Positions 14,870 through 23,931 of a stretch of DNA of 64,000 bases are shown one piece after another. Positions within the stretch are counted from its first letter, which is position 1, and each line of letters begins with the position of its first letter. The notes below the pieces were generated by a model. The model was not told the origin of the DNA, ran no database searches, and was given only the letters and a program-made list of their open reading frames with translations. The position numbers and the translations under genes were made by a program. Origin of the DNA: Faeciplasma sp045660445 (lineage in GTDB: Bacteria; Bacillota; Clostridia; Oscillospirales; Ruminococcaceae); NCBI GenBank assembly GCA_045660445.1, contig JAZRDR010000012.1, positions 1-64,000 of the forward strand, given 5' to 3'.

Positions 14870-15412
14870 TTACTTAAAGAAGAGCGGCAAAGGTTCCAAG
14901 AAGATGATGTCATCTCTATCCTTGGCGTCACCCTCAGCCAAAACTGCGCACATTCCAACAATGTTTCCGCCTGCATAATCAACAAGCTTTTTAACAGCTT
15001 CAAGCGATTCTCCGGTTGAAATAACGTCGTCAACGATGAGAACGCGCTTGCCGTTAAGATAGTCAGCCTCGTTCTTATCAAGCCAGAGCTTCTGTTCAAC
15101 AGCAGTTGAGATGGACTTTACGTTTACGGAAACAGGATCGTGCATATAAAGCTTTGCCATTTTTCTTGCAACGATATATTTCATTCCGTTTCCGATCTGG
15201 CGTGCCATTTCATATGCTAAAGGAATTCCCTTAGACTCTGCTGTTATTATAACGTCGCACTCGGGAATCTTCTTGATAAGTTCTCTAGCACAGGCAACTG
15301 TAAGCTCAACATCAGAAAACATGACAAAGGCCGCAATATCAAGCTTATCATTAACGGGGCAAATGGGGAGATCTCGTTCAAGCCCTGCAACATGAAGTTT
15401 ATAAGTAGCCAT
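14870..15412 (-). CDS. Adenine phosphoribosyltransferase-like protein
   Basis: A 180-residue type I phosphoribosyltransferase. The PRPP-binding motif VLIVDDVISTGES is near residues 124-136, and the early loop ITAESKGIPLAYEMA matches the apt family (AxxxRG-like, here AESKG). Apt makes AMP from adenine and PRPP. The SKG in place of the more usual ARG, and a longer N-terminal lead, mean that another purine-like base is possible. It is the third gene of the alaS-HIT-apt operon, 21 bases after the HIT gene, with an AGGAGAG site. Confidence 0.85.
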   Translation of the reverse strand: MATYKLHVAGLERDLPICPVNDKLDIAAFVMFSDVELTVACARELIKKIPECDVIITAESKGIPLAYEMARQIGNGMKYIVARKMAKLYMHDPVSVNVKSISTAVEQKLWLDKNEADYLNGKRVLIVDDVISTGESLEAVKKLVDYAGGNIVGMCAVLAEGDAKDRDDIIFLEPLPLFFK

Positions 15413-15433
15413 ATTATCTCTCCTTTATCTGCA

Positions 15434-15793
15434 TTATCCTGCGGGCCAAGTTAGCTCTCTGCCTGCAAGAAGGTGGAAGTGAATGTGGTTAACAGTCTGA
15501 CCGGCATCTTTACCGCAGTTAGAAACAACACGATAGCCCTTCTCATCAATCCCCATCTGACGGGTAACGTATGCAATTGCAGCATAAATATCACCGACTA
15601 AATAACCATTAAGATCTCTCTTAATATCGTTAAGAGATTCGATGTGGCACTTGGGAACGAAAAGATAGTGCACAGGAGCTGTGGGAGCAATATCCTCGAA
15701 CGCATAAACGCTTTCGTTCTCGTAAACCTTTTTCGAGGGGATCTCACCCTTTATGATCTTGCAAAACAAGCAATCATCGTTATACTGGCACAT
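15434..15793 (-). CDS. HIT family nucleotide hydrolase (HinT-like)
   Basis: A 119-residue histidine-triad protein. The N-terminal DDCLFCKIIKGEIPSKKVYE block and the catalytic HIHFHLL (about residues 102-108, preceded by QTVN) are diagnostic. Members cleave adenosine phosphoramidates and aminoacyl-adenylates. Its place between alaS and apt fits a clean-up role for AMP conjugates, though this is inference. CLFC with downstream residues may bind zinc. A GGAGG site precedes the ATG. Confidence 0.93.
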   Translation of the reverse strand: MCQYNDDCLFCKIIKGEIPSKKVYENESVYAFEDIAPTAPVHYLFVPKCHIESLNDIKRDLNGYLVGDIYAAIAYVTRQMGIDEKGYRVVSNCGKDAGQTVNHIHFHLLAGRELTWPAG

Positions 15794-15827
15794 TGTTGTT
15801 TCCTCCTTTAATATTTAGATTATTTTA

Positions 15828-18461
15828 TTACTTTACGAATTCTTCGACTATTGCCTTTGCGCCTTCTAAAGCTGCATTAACAAGGCTCTTGTCGCCAACA
15901 CCTGCCATTGCACTGTCGGGACGTCCTCCGCCCTTGCCGTTTGTGAGAGCTGCGATCTTGCCGACGATCTTGCCTGCCATTGCGCCCTTGCTTACAGCCT
16001 GCTTGCCGCAAGCAACAGCAATGTTTGTGTTGCTGATAAGGATGCAGATGTTAAGCTCATCCTTATCGCGAAGGCTTTCTGCCATCTGTCTAAGCTCGCC
16101 GCCGTTAGCATCAGCCATTACAGCCAAGATAAGCTTAGCACCGTTAACGTCAACAGCGTTGTCTGCCAAGGATGCAGAGCGCATCTTTGCAATCTCAGAA
16201 GAGAGTTCGGAATTTGCCTTTTCAAGCGACTTAACCTCGTCCATAACGCTTACGCAACGTGCAACCAATCCTGCAGGGTTTGCAAGCTTAAGTGCGGATG
16301 CGCTGGAATTGATAGTGTCGATCTGAGCGCCCAAAAGTTCAAGCACGCCTGTACCGGTTACAGCTTCAATTCTTCTTACGCCTGCAGCAACCGAGGATTC
16401 GGAAATGATCTTAAAAAGACCGATCTTAGATGTGTTATCAAGATGTGTACCGCCGCAGAATTCAACGGAAGCATCGCCCATTGTTACAACACGAACGGTA
16501 TCGCCATACTTTTCACCGAAGAGTGCCATTGCGCCAAGCTTCTTAGCTTCTTCAATAGGCATTTCCTGCATGGTGATGTTAAGAGCTTCAAGGATATATT
16601 CGTTTACCAAAGCTTCAACAGCCTTGATCTCGTCAGCAGTCATACCGCTGAAGTGAGAGAAGTCGAAGCGGCATCTTTCAGGATCAACATAAGAGCCTGC
16701 CTGATGAACGTGCTCGCCCAAAACCTTTCTAAGTGCTGCCTGCAAAAGGTGTGCACAAGAGTGGTTTCTCATTGTGGAGAGGCGGGTTGTCTTATCAACT
16801 TCAAGAGTTGCTTCCTGGCCGACTTCGATAGCACCTTCAATAACCTTAGCGCTCAAAACGATCTTGCCGCCAACAGCCTTCTTAGTGTCGGTTACAACGC
16901 ACTTACCTGTCTTGGTGGTAACGGTTCCCTTGTCGCCAACCTGTCCGCCGGACTCAGCATAGAAGGGAGTGTTTTTGGTGATGATGTAAACTTCATCGCC
17001 CATTCCTGCGGTTTCAATGATCTCATCATCGGTTGCGATATAGTCGATAACATCGGTTGCGCACATTCTGTCATAGCCGATGAACTTTGAAGAATACTCT
17101 CTGGGCATCTTGTGGAAGATGGTCTCATCAGCACCCATATATTTCGAGTCACCACGTGCTGCACGTGCAGTTTCCTTCTGAATGTTAAGAGCTTCCTTAT
17201 AGCCTTCTTCATCACAGCCAAGGCCCTTTTCTTCAAGGATCTCACGTGTAAGGTCGATCGGGAAACCGTAAGTATCGGAAAGGGTGAAGCACTTTTTGCC
17301 GTCTAAAACGGTTTCACCGGCTTCAACCATCTCGTCGATATAGCCGTTAAGGATGGTAAGTCCACGGTCAATTGTTTCGTTGAAGTTCTTTTCTTCATTG
17401 GTTAAGAGCTTAACGATGTAATCATACTTTTCTTCAAGCTCGTTATATTCGCCCTTAGAGCAGTCAACAACAGTCTTGACCAAGTCTTTAAGGAACAAAC
17501 CGTTGATGCCCAAAAGCTTGCCGTGACGGACAGCTCTTCTTAAGAGTCTTCTCATAACATAGCCTCTGCCTTCGTTAGAGGGCAAAACACCATCGGAAGC
17601 CATGAAGGTTACGCTGCGGATATGGTCGGTAATGACACGGATAGAAACGTCCTTTTTATATTCCTTGCCATATTCAGCGTTTGCAAGCTGGCAGATATGA
17701 TCTCTAATTGCCTTAACGGTGTCAACGTCAAAGATAGAGTCAACGCCCTGCATTAAAGCTGCAAGTCTTTCAAGGCCCATACCGGTGTCGATATTTTTCT
17801 GAGCAAGAGGGGTGTAGGTTCCATCCTCGTGGCGTTCAAACTGAGTGAACACAAGGTTCCAGAATTCCATATATCTGTCGCAGTCACAGCCAATCTTGCA
17901 GTCGGGCTTGCCACAGCCATGCTCTGGGCCACGGTCGAAGTGGATTTCGGAGCAAGGGCCGCAAGGACCGTCGATACCTGCTTCCCAGAAGTTATCTTCC
18001 TTGCCCATGCGAATGATCTTTTCCATGGGAAGACCGATATGCTCGTGCCAGATCTGTTCAGCTTCGTCGTCATCCTGATATACGGTTACGAAGAGCTTTT
18101 CTTCGGGAATTTCCAAAACCTTGGTGATGTATTCCCAAGCCCATTCGATAGCTTCTTTCTTGAAATAGTCGCCAAATGAGAAGTTGCCGAGCATTTCGAA
18201 GAAGGTGCCGTGACGTGCAGTCTTACCAACGTTTTCGATATCGTTGGTTCTTACACACTTCTGGCAGGTTGTCATTTTGTTGCGAGGAGGAACCTCTTGA
18301 TTAGTGAAGTAAGGCTTAAGAGGTGCCATACCTGCGATGGTGAAAAGCACGCTCTTGTCATTCTCAGGAATCAAGGGATAGCTTTTGTGACGCAAGCAGC
18401 CCTTGGATTCGAAGAACTTTAAATAGCTTTCTCTAAGCTCGTTAAGTCCTGTCCATTTCAT
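15828..18461 (-). CDS. alaS: Alanyl-tRNA synthetase
   Basis: An 877-residue class II synthetase that charges tRNA-Ala. The start at 18461 (MKWTGLNELRESYLKFF) follows AAAGGAG and fits the family; the frame open further upstream lies in the T-box leader. The order is aminoacylation domain (RNKMTTCQKCVRTNDIENVG at about 60-80, class II motif 2/3 region GxGLERLAAL), editing domain (NHSCAHLLQAALR HxxxH motif near 560 and the CGGTH partner near 660), and C-terminal C-Ala domain (GGRPDSAMAGG-like). Control is by the T-box leader upstream. Confidence 0.97.
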   Translation of the reverse strand: MKWTGLNELRESYLKFFESKGCLRHKSYPLIPENDKSVLFTIAGMAPLKPYFTNQEVPPRNKMTTCQKCVRTNDIENVGKTARHGTFFEMLGNFSFGDYFKKEAIEWAWEYITKVLEIPEEKLFVTVYQDDDEAEQIWHEHIGLPMEKIIRMGKEDNFWEAGIDGPCGPCSEIHFDRGPEHGCGKPDCKIGCDCDRYMEFWNLVFTQFERHEDGTYTPLAQKNIDTGMGLERLAALMQGVDSIFDVDTVKAIRDHICQLANAEYGKEYKKDVSIRVITDHIRSVTFMASDGVLPSNEGRGYVMRRLLRRAVRHGKLLGINGLFLKDLVKTVVDCSKGEYNELEEKYDYIVKLLTNEEKNFNETIDRGLTILNGYIDEMVEAGETVLDGKKCFTLSDTYGFPIDLTREILEEKGLGCDEEGYKEALNIQKETARAARGDSKYMGADETIFHKMPREYSSKFIGYDRMCATDVIDYIATDDEIIETAGMGDEVYIITKNTPFYAESGGQVGDKGTVTTKTGKCVVTDTKKAVGGKIVLSAKVIEGAIEVGQEATLEVDKTTRLSTMRNHSCAHLLQAALRKVLGEHVHQAGSYVDPERCRFDFSHFSGMTADEIKAVEALVNEYILEALNITMQEMPIEEAKKLGAMALFGEKYGDTVRVVTMGDASVEFCGGTHLDNTSKIGLFKIISESSVAAGVRRIEAVTGTGVLELLGAQIDTINSSASALKLANPAGLVARCVSVMDEVKSLEKANSELSSEIAKMRSASLADNAVDVNGAKLILAVMADANGGELRQMAESLRDKDELNICILISNTNIAVACGKQAVSKGAMAGKIVGKIAALTNGKGGGRPDSAMAGVGDKSLVNAALEGAKAIVEEFVK

Positions 18462-18489
18462 AAGTTTAGTCTCCTTTATTTTTGAATAT

Positions 18490-18741
18490 TTCTTACTGTG
18501 TGGGATAGCGGCGGTGGGCAAAAAAATAAACCCCGCCCCCAAAGACATGGGACGAAGTTACTCGCGGTACCACCCAAATTTGTCTGCAATCGCAGACCTC
18601 ATTAAAAAGCCTTAACGCGGCTAAGTCGTTACAGTTTTCTGTAAAGCTCGGGGGGAGCACCTGAATCCTGCCTGCAGGCTCGCACCAAACGCCTGCTCTC
18701 TTCAAGGCAAAAATAACAGTCAATCCCGTCAACGCCAATCA
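18490..18741 (-). promoter_or_regulatory. T-box leader of alaS
   Basis: On the minus strand the conserved T-box sequence (AATTTGGGTGGTACCGCG, about 18569-18587) lies downstream of a stem I region containing GAGAGCAGGCG. It is followed by a terminator hairpin (CGTCCC with GGGGGCG, then a long T run at about 18520-18527). Uncharged tRNA-Ala would pair with the specifier loop and the T-box and allow read-through into alaS. The exact specifier codon was not resolved by eye. Confidence 0.92.
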
Positions 18742-18746
18742 AATAA

Positions 18747-18775
18747 ATTATATATACAAACACTCATTTTGTCAA
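18747..18775 (-). promoter_or_regulatory. Promoter of the T-box-alaS operon
   Basis: Perfect minus-strand TTGACA (18770-18775) and TATAAT (18747-18752) have 17-base spacing. Confidence 0.9.
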
Positions 18776-18844
18776 GTAATCAAGCACAGATTTTCCATAT
18801 ATTAAAGATTATTTAAAGAAAGATCATGTAATTGTCGAAAACTG

Positions 18845-18874
18845 TTGAACTGTTAGGGCAAAATGTTGTATAAT
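18845..18874 (+). promoter_or_regulatory. Promoter of the GH18 lipoprotein
   Basis: TTGAAC (18845-18850) and TATAAT (18869-18874) have an 18-base spacer. Confidence 0.75.
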
Positions 18875-18898
18875 GGCAACGTGAAAGGACGTGAATGG

Positions 18899-20185
18899 AT
18901 GAAACACATGAACAATATGCTTGCGATTTTACTTGTTATTTCACTTATCTTTTGCGGATGTGTAAAAGATGCAACGGTATATAACGAGCAAGACGCATTT
19001 ATATCACAGGACTTGACAGAACAAACCGATATACATACAGAACCGACATCACAAAGCTCTGTAAGCGAAATGAGCAGTGTGGAAACAACTGAAGCAACAA
19101 CTACTTCTGTAACTACTACCGAAGAAACCACAGTTACGACTACCACTGCATCAGAAACGGAAGCGACAACGACCCCTGTGACAACCACTGAGGAAACCAC
19201 AATTACAACTACTACCGAGGAGACGACAGTCACGACAACCTCTGAGCCCGAAACAGAAGCGACAACGACACAAACATCGCAAGCTACGGTTACAACCACA
19301 ACGGAAGAGGCTGCACCACCGACAGAAAAGGAGAATGACATGAAGGTTATCGGATATTTGACAACATGGAATTACGACTGTTATAAAACGCTTGATTGGA
19401 ACAACCTGACGCACATTAACATTGCTTTTGTGAATCCTGATACGTCGGGAATTTTCAAAAACAATATCGGCAACGATGCGACTCTTAAAGACATTGTTAA
19501 CACAGCTCACAAACACGGCGTTAAGGTTTTGGCATCCTTGGGCGGATGGGGAGGATCGGTGAACTATCCTAAGCTTATCGCAACCGATTCAAAGATGAAA
19601 TCTTTAAACAGCAATCTTTTAGAGTTTGTTAAGAAATTTGACCTTGACGGAATTGATATCGACGTTGAGGGTGATGTTGACGAGACTTTGTGGACAAGAT
19701 ATGATGCTTGGATGTCCTCGCTTAGAAAGATGTGCGACGAAAACTCACTTCTTTTAACAACGGCTTGTGCAACGTGGTATGCTGGTAAGATATCCGACCA
19801 AGCTCTTTCACTTTTTGATTTTGTGAACATAATGGTTTATGACAACACATCTGAAGAAAACCACGCAAGCATGGAATATGCGAAGAAATCGCTTGATTAT
19901 TTTGAATCAAGAGGTATTGACAAGCAGGATCTTGTTTTGGGCGTTCCTTTTTATGCAAGAACCAGAGATTTCGTATATATGGCATATAAAAACATCATCA
20001 AGGCTGATGAATCGGCATATAACCGTGATTATTACGGCGAATACAGCTATAACGGAAAACAGATGATGGAAGCCAAATGCGAGCTTGCAAAAGACTATGG
20101 CGGAATTATGATCTGGGAGCTTGGCGAGGATGCACCTGCCCCATTCTCACTTTTAGATGTGATTGGAAATAATGTTTTGGAATAA
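18899..20185 (+). CDS. GH18 family glycosidase lipoprotein with Thr-rich linker
   Basis: A 428-residue exported protein. The ATG at 18899 follows AAAGGA. A signal peptide ends in a lipobox-like FCGC, with probable lipidated Cys21. Residues about 60-138 are a low-complexity TTTEETTVTTT-type linker. The catalytic barrel starts near 148 (MKVIGYLTTWNYD). The GH18 active site DGIDIDVE is at residues 250-257 with acid Glu257, and the MVYD motif is present in NIMVYDN. GH18 enzymes cut chitin, peptidoglycan-related sugars or N-glycans. The small barrel with few insertions is nearer to the spore-cortex/YaaH or endo-N-acetylglucosaminidase type than to large chitinases. The enzyme is tethered outside the membrane. 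Confidence 0.9.
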   Translation: MKHMNNMLAILLVISLIFCGCVKDATVYNEQDAFISQDLTEQTDIHTEPTSQSSVSEMSSVETTEATTTSVTTTEETTVTTTTASETEATTTPVTTTEETTITTTTEETTVTTTSEPETEATTTQTSQATVTTTTEEAAPPTEKENDMKVIGYLTTWNYDCYKTLDWNNLTHINIAFVNPDTSGIFKNNIGNDATLKDIVNTAHKHGVKVLASLGGWGGSVNYPKLIATDSKMKSLNSNLLEFVKKFDLDGIDIDVEGDVDETLWTRYDAWMSSLRKMCDENSLLLTTACATWYAGKISDQALSLFDFVNIMVYDNTSEENHASMEYAKKSLDYFESRGIDKQDLVLGVPFYARTRDFVYMAYKNIIKADESAYNRDYYGEYSYNGKQMMEAKCELAKDYGGIMIWELGEDAPAPFSLLDVIGNNVLE

Positions 20186-20198
20186 AGGTCGAATTTGG

Positions 20199-20227
20199 TT
20201 GACAAAGACGGCATATAGACTTATAAT
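20199..20227 (+). promoter_or_regulatory. Promoter of the aryl-CoA ligase-ior operon
   Basis: Perfect TTGACA (20199-20204) and TATAAT (20222-20227) have a 17-base spacer. Confidence 0.9.
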
Positions 20228-20341
20228 GGTATGGTACAATTTATCACTGCAAACGCTTAAAGTGCCTACCGAAAGATGAATCTCAAGATTCCTGCACGGT
20301 GCTTGCTGTGCAGGGATTTTTATATGAAAGGATTGAGATTT
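20228..20341 (+). promoter_or_regulatory. Leader RNA with internal terminator (riboswitch or attenuator candidate)
   Basis: About 100 bases separate the promoter from the start codon. They can form CACT/AGTG (20245-20248 with 20261-20264), GGTA/TACC, GAATC/GATTC (20278-20282 with 20287-20291), and then a terminator: CCTGCAC (20291-20297) with GTGCAGG (20308-20314) plus TTTTT (20317-20321). The ribosome site AAAGGA (20327-20332) comes right after. A terminator placed before the gene implies conditional read-through. I do not recognise a known riboswitch class. Confidence 0.6.
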
Positions 20342-21982
20342 TTGCCTATTACAGAAATTCTCGAAAAAAATGCAAGAGTATATCCAAACGATGTAGCTTT
20401 GGTTGAGATTAACCCTTCGCTTCCCGAAAACAAGAGAATGACATGGAAGGAATATAGCCTTATTGAGGCATCGAAGGTTGATAAATTCCGTGATGAGATT
20501 ACATGGAAGGAATTTAACAAGCGTTCGAACAGATTTGCAAACATGCTTTATGCCCATGGGATTAAAAAGGGCGATAAGGTTGCAATTCTTTTGATGAACT
20601 GCATTGAATGGCTTCCTATATACTTTGGTATTTTGAAAACCGGTGCATTGGCTGTTCCTTTAAACTTTAGATATGCAGCAGACGAAATTAAATACTGCTT
20701 GGAGCTTGCCGACGTTGACGCTTTGGTGTTCGGACCCGAGTTTATCGGCCGTGTTGAAGAGATCATCGACTATGTTCCGAAGGTTAAGAGCTGTTACTAT
20801 GTTGGCGAAGATTGCCCCACGTTTGCAGAAAGCTATAACAAGCTTTTGGACTTCTATTCCTCGACCTCGCCGACTCAGGACTTGACAGACGATGACTATG
20901 CTGCTATTTACTTCTCTTCAGGAACAACAGGCTTCCCGAAGGCTATTATACATAAGCACCGCTCGCTTTCGCACTCTTGCCAAGTTGAGCAAAAGCATCA
21001 CGGACAGACAAAGGATGACGTTTTCCTTTGCATCCCCCCTCTTTATCACACGGGCGCAAAGATGCACTGGTTTGGTTCATTCCTTGTAGGTGGAAAAACC
21101 GTTCTTTTAAGAGGCGTTAAGCCCGAATGGGTCATTAAAACAGTATCCGAAGAAAAGTGTACTATCGTTTGGCTTTTGGTGCCGTGGGCACAAGACATTT
21201 TGGATGCGATCGACAGAGGCGACATTAAAACAAACGAATACAGGCTTGACCAGTGGAGACTTATGCACATTGGTGCTCAGCCGGTTCCCCCGTCGCTTAT
21301 AAGACATTGGAAAGAGATCTTCCCTGATCATCAATATGACACCAACTATGGTTTGAGCGAATCTATCGGCCCCGGTTGCGTGCATTTGGGCGTTGAGAAT
21401 ATTCACAAGGTTGGTGCTATCGGCGTTGCAGGATATGGCTGGGAAGTTAAGATCGTTGACGAGCTGAGAAATGCTGTCCCTCAGGGCGAGGTTGGTGAGC
21501 TTGCAGTTAAGGGCCCCGGCGTTATGGAATGCTATTACAAGGATGAAAAGGCAACAAAAGAAACCTTAAGCGGTGACGGTTGGCTTTATACCGGTGACAT
21601 GGCCGAAATGGATGCTGACGGATTTATCTGGCTGGTTGACAGAAAGAAGGACGTTATCATCACTGGTGGCGAAAACCTTTATCCCGTTCAGATCGAGAAC
21701 TTTATCAGACAGAACTTTAAGGTTAAGGACGTTGCAGTTATCGGTTTGCCCGATCCGAGACTTGGCGAGATCGCTGCGGCAATCGTTGAGGTTAAGGAAG
21801 GCGAGCATTTAACAGAAGCCGAGCTTGAAAGCTTCTATTTGGCACTTCCCAGATATAAGCGCCCGAAGAAGACGATATTTGCGACAGTTCCCAGAAACCC
21901 AACCGGAAAGATCGAAAAGCCGAAGCTTAGAGAGATCTATTGCGGCGAGAGCTTGGTTGCAATGCAAAACGAGCTTGTTTAA
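20342..21982 (+). CDS. AMP-forming acyl/aryl-CoA ligase
   Basis: A 546-residue ANL-superfamily enzyme that activates a carboxylic acid with ATP and joins it to CoA. A TTG start at 20342 is chosen because AAAGGA sits nine bases before it. The in-frame ATG at 20324 lies inside the terminator tail and has no ribosome site. Motifs: YFSSGTTGFPKA (P-loop), YGLSES, GDMAEMDADGFIWLVDRKKDVI (hinge) and the C-terminal PRNPTGKIEK lysine. iorA and iorB follow on the same strand, so arylacetates made from aromatic amino acids are likely substrates. This is a context inference; medium-chain acids remain possible. Confidence 0.88.
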   Translation: MPITEILEKNARVYPNDVALVEINPSLPENKRMTWKEYSLIEASKVDKFRDEITWKEFNKRSNRFANMLYAHGIKKGDKVAILLMNCIEWLPIYFGILKTGALAVPLNFRYAADEIKYCLELADVDALVFGPEFIGRVEEIIDYVPKVKSCYYVGEDCPTFAESYNKLLDFYSSTSPTQDLTDDDYAAIYFSSGTTGFPKAIIHKHRSLSHSCQVEQKHHGQTKDDVFLCIPPLYHTGAKMHWFGSFLVGGKTVLLRGVKPEWVIKTVSEEKCTIVWLLVPWAQDILDAIDRGDIKTNEYRLDQWRLMHIGAQPVPPSLIRHWKEIFPDHQYDTNYGLSESIGPGCVHLGVENIHKVGAIGVAGYGWEVKIVDELRNAVPQGEVGELAVKGPGVMECYYKDEKATKETLSGDGWLYTGDMAEMDADGFIWLVDRKKDVIITGGENLYPVQIENFIRQNFKVKDVAVIGLPDPRLGEIAAAIVEVKEGEHLTEAELESFYLALPRYKRPKKTIFATVPRNPTGKIEKPKLREIYCGESLVAMQNELV

Positions 21983-21989
21983 TTTATTT

Positions 21990-22170
21990 TGAAATTGATG
22001 TCGCCGATGGTTTGGCGAAGCCCGAACAAGGCGCGCAAAGCGCGCCTTGCAGCGCGAAGCAAAGCTTCGCGCGAGCCGCACGCCGAAGGCGTGCGGCGGG
22101 GCTTCGCCCCCAAACGCGGCGCAAGTCGCGCGAAAAGCGCGGTGGCGCCGCGCTACGTTCGGCGGCAAAC
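21990..22170. repeat. GC-rich tandem hairpin block C
   Basis: Five hairpins follow one another: 22027-22049 (10 pairs, loop AAA), 22052-22072 (9 pairs, AAA), 22075-22097 (10 pairs, GAA), 22098-22110 (5 pairs, TTC), and 22115-22152 (8 outer pairs enclosing CGCGC/GCGCG with loop GAAAA). It lies inside the transcript between the ligase gene and iorA. It may affect mRNA processing or stability, or be a mobile palindromic element. No protein is supported. Confidence 0.7.
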
Positions 22171-22191
22171 AATATATAAGGAGAATAACTC

Positions 22192-23928
22192 ATGAAAAAG
22201 CTACTTATCGGTAATGCGGCTGTGGCCCGTGGTGCATATGAAGCAGGGGCAAAATTCTGCTCGTCATATCCCGGCACACCCAGTACCGAAATTACCGAAG
22301 AAATCGTTAAATTTGAAGAGATATATGCCGAGTGGGCACCCAACGAAAAGGTTGCTTGCGAGGCAGCAATCGGCGCCGCAATCGGCGGAGCCAGAGCAAT
22401 GTCCTGTATGAAGCACGTTGGACTTAACGTTATGGCTGACCCTGTTTTCACCGTTAGCTATATGGGTGTTAACGCAGGACTTGTTTTGTGCGTTGCTGAC
22501 GACCCCGGAATGCACTCATCACAGAACGAGCAGGATTCCCGTCATTATGCTAAAGCTTCAAAGGTCATGATGCTTGAACCCAGCGACTCGCAGGAATGCA
22601 AGGATATGACCAAGCTTGCATTTGAACTATCCGAAAAATTCGATACGCCCGTTTTCGTTCGCCTTTCAACCCGTGTTTCTCACTCTCAAAGCTTGGTTGA
22701 ACTTTGCGACAGAGAAGATGTTGCTTTGAAGCCTTATGTTAAGGACATTGCAAAGAACGTAATGATGCCCGCGAATGCAATAAAGCGCCACGTTGTTGTT
22801 GAAGAGCGCATTAAGGCTTTAACTGAATATGCTGAAACCACCCCTCTTAACATTATTGAAAACAACGGCTCGAAGATCGGCGTTATCTCGGCAGGTATTG
22901 ATTATGAATATTCTAAAGAGGCTTTGGGCGATAAGGTAAACTATCTTAAGCTTGGAATGCTCTATCCCCTGCCCGAAAAGCTTATTAAAGACTTCTGCAA
23001 AGGTTTAGATGAAGTTTACGTTATCGAAGAGCTCGATCCTTATATCGAGGAGCATTGCAAGGCTTTGGGAATTAACGTTATCGGAAAAGAAAAGCTTACA
23101 CTTTTGGGTGAATACACTCCTGCAATGATAGCTAAAGCAGTTCTTAACGAGGATGCTCCCGAATATACCGAGCTTGATGCTCCCGTTCCCGCAAGACCAC
23201 CTGTTATGTGTGCAGGATGCCCTCACAGAGGAACATTCTATGTTCTTAAAAAGCTTGGACTTACCGTTTGCGGAGATATCGGATGCTATACCTTGGGTGC
23301 TGTTGCTCCTTTGGGTGCAGTTGACACAGTTATCTGCATGGGCGCTTCCATCGGCTCGGCATTCGGCATGGCAAAGGTGATGGATAAGGAAGCAAGCAAA
23401 AAGATAGTTTCCGTTATCGGTGACTCGACGTTTATTCATTCGGGAATTACCGGACTTATCGATATTGTATATAACAAGGGCAATAACACCGTTATTATTC
23501 TTGATAACTCGATCACCGGCATGACCGGTCACCAGGATAATCCCACAACCGGCAGAACCATTAGGGGTGAAGCCACAAAGCAGGTCGATTTGATCGCTCT
23601 TTGCAAGGCTGTAGGAATTGATCACGTTACTGTTGCCGATCCGTTTGATCTTAAGGGATTTGAAGAAGTTGTTAAACGCGAGACCGAGCGCGACGAGCCT
23701 TCGGTTATTATCGCTCAGCGCCCGTGTGCCCTCTTGAAGACTGTAAAATACACAGGTCACTGCGAAATTAACGACAACTGCAAGAAGTGCCGCAAGTGCA
23801 TGCAGCTTGGCTGCCCTGCAATCAAGAATACCGACGGTGTGATATCCATTGACTATACACAGTGTAACGGATGCGGACTTTGCATTAACATCTGCCCGTT
23901 TAATGCCATTGAGAAAAAGGAGGACTGA
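22192..23928 (+). CDS. iorA: Indolepyruvate ferredoxin oxidoreductase, alpha subunit
   Basis: A 578-residue TPP enzyme subunit that oxidatively decarboxylates aryl-pyruvates (from Trp, Phe, Tyr) to aryl-acetyl-CoA and passes electrons to ferredoxin. The N-terminal YPGTPSTEI and the TPP domain (GDIGCYTLG, then GDSTFIHSGITG and DNSITGMTGHQDNP) match IorA. The C-terminus carries two [4Fe-4S] motifs, CKKCRKCMQLGCP and CNGCGLCINICP, at about residues 530-570. An AAGGAG site precedes the ATG, and iorB starts three bases after its stop. Confidence 0.96.
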   Translation: MKKLLIGNAAVARGAYEAGAKFCSSYPGTPSTEITEEIVKFEEIYAEWAPNEKVACEAAIGAAIGGARAMSCMKHVGLNVMADPVFTVSYMGVNAGLVLCVADDPGMHSSQNEQDSRHYAKASKVMMLEPSDSQECKDMTKLAFELSEKFDTPVFVRLSTRVSHSQSLVELCDREDVALKPYVKDIAKNVMMPANAIKRHVVVEERIKALTEYAETTPLNIIENNGSKIGVISAGIDYEYSKEALGDKVNYLKLGMLYPLPEKLIKDFCKGLDEVYVIEELDPYIEEHCKALGINVIGKEKLTLLGEYTPAMIAKAVLNEDAPEYTELDAPVPARPPVMCAGCPHRGTFYVLKKLGLTVCGDIGCYTLGAVAPLGAVDTVICMGASIGSAFGMAKVMDKEASKKIVSVIGDSTFIHSGITGLIDIVYNKGNNTVIILDNSITGMTGHQDNPTTGRTIRGEATKQVDLIALCKAVGIDHVTVADPFDLKGFEEVVKRETERDEPSVIIAQRPCALLKTVKYTGHCEINDNCKKCRKCMQLGCPAIKNTDGVISIDYTQCNGCGLCINICPFNAIEKKED

Positions 23929-23931
23929 CTT

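Noticed and set aside
18493..18738. 81-residue minus-strand frame upstream of alaS
   Set aside because: It lies inside the T-box leader, which has conserved RNA sequence and a terminator.
19080..19310. Possible CRISPR or minisatellite at the ACT/ACA-rich stretch
   Set aside because: It encodes an in-frame Thr-rich linker of the GH18 lipoprotein; the units are irregular and have no spacers.
21809..22168. Minus-strand frames across the GC-rich block
   Set aside because: Arg/Ala-rich translations come from the palindromic GC content; the tandem hairpins explain the sequence better.
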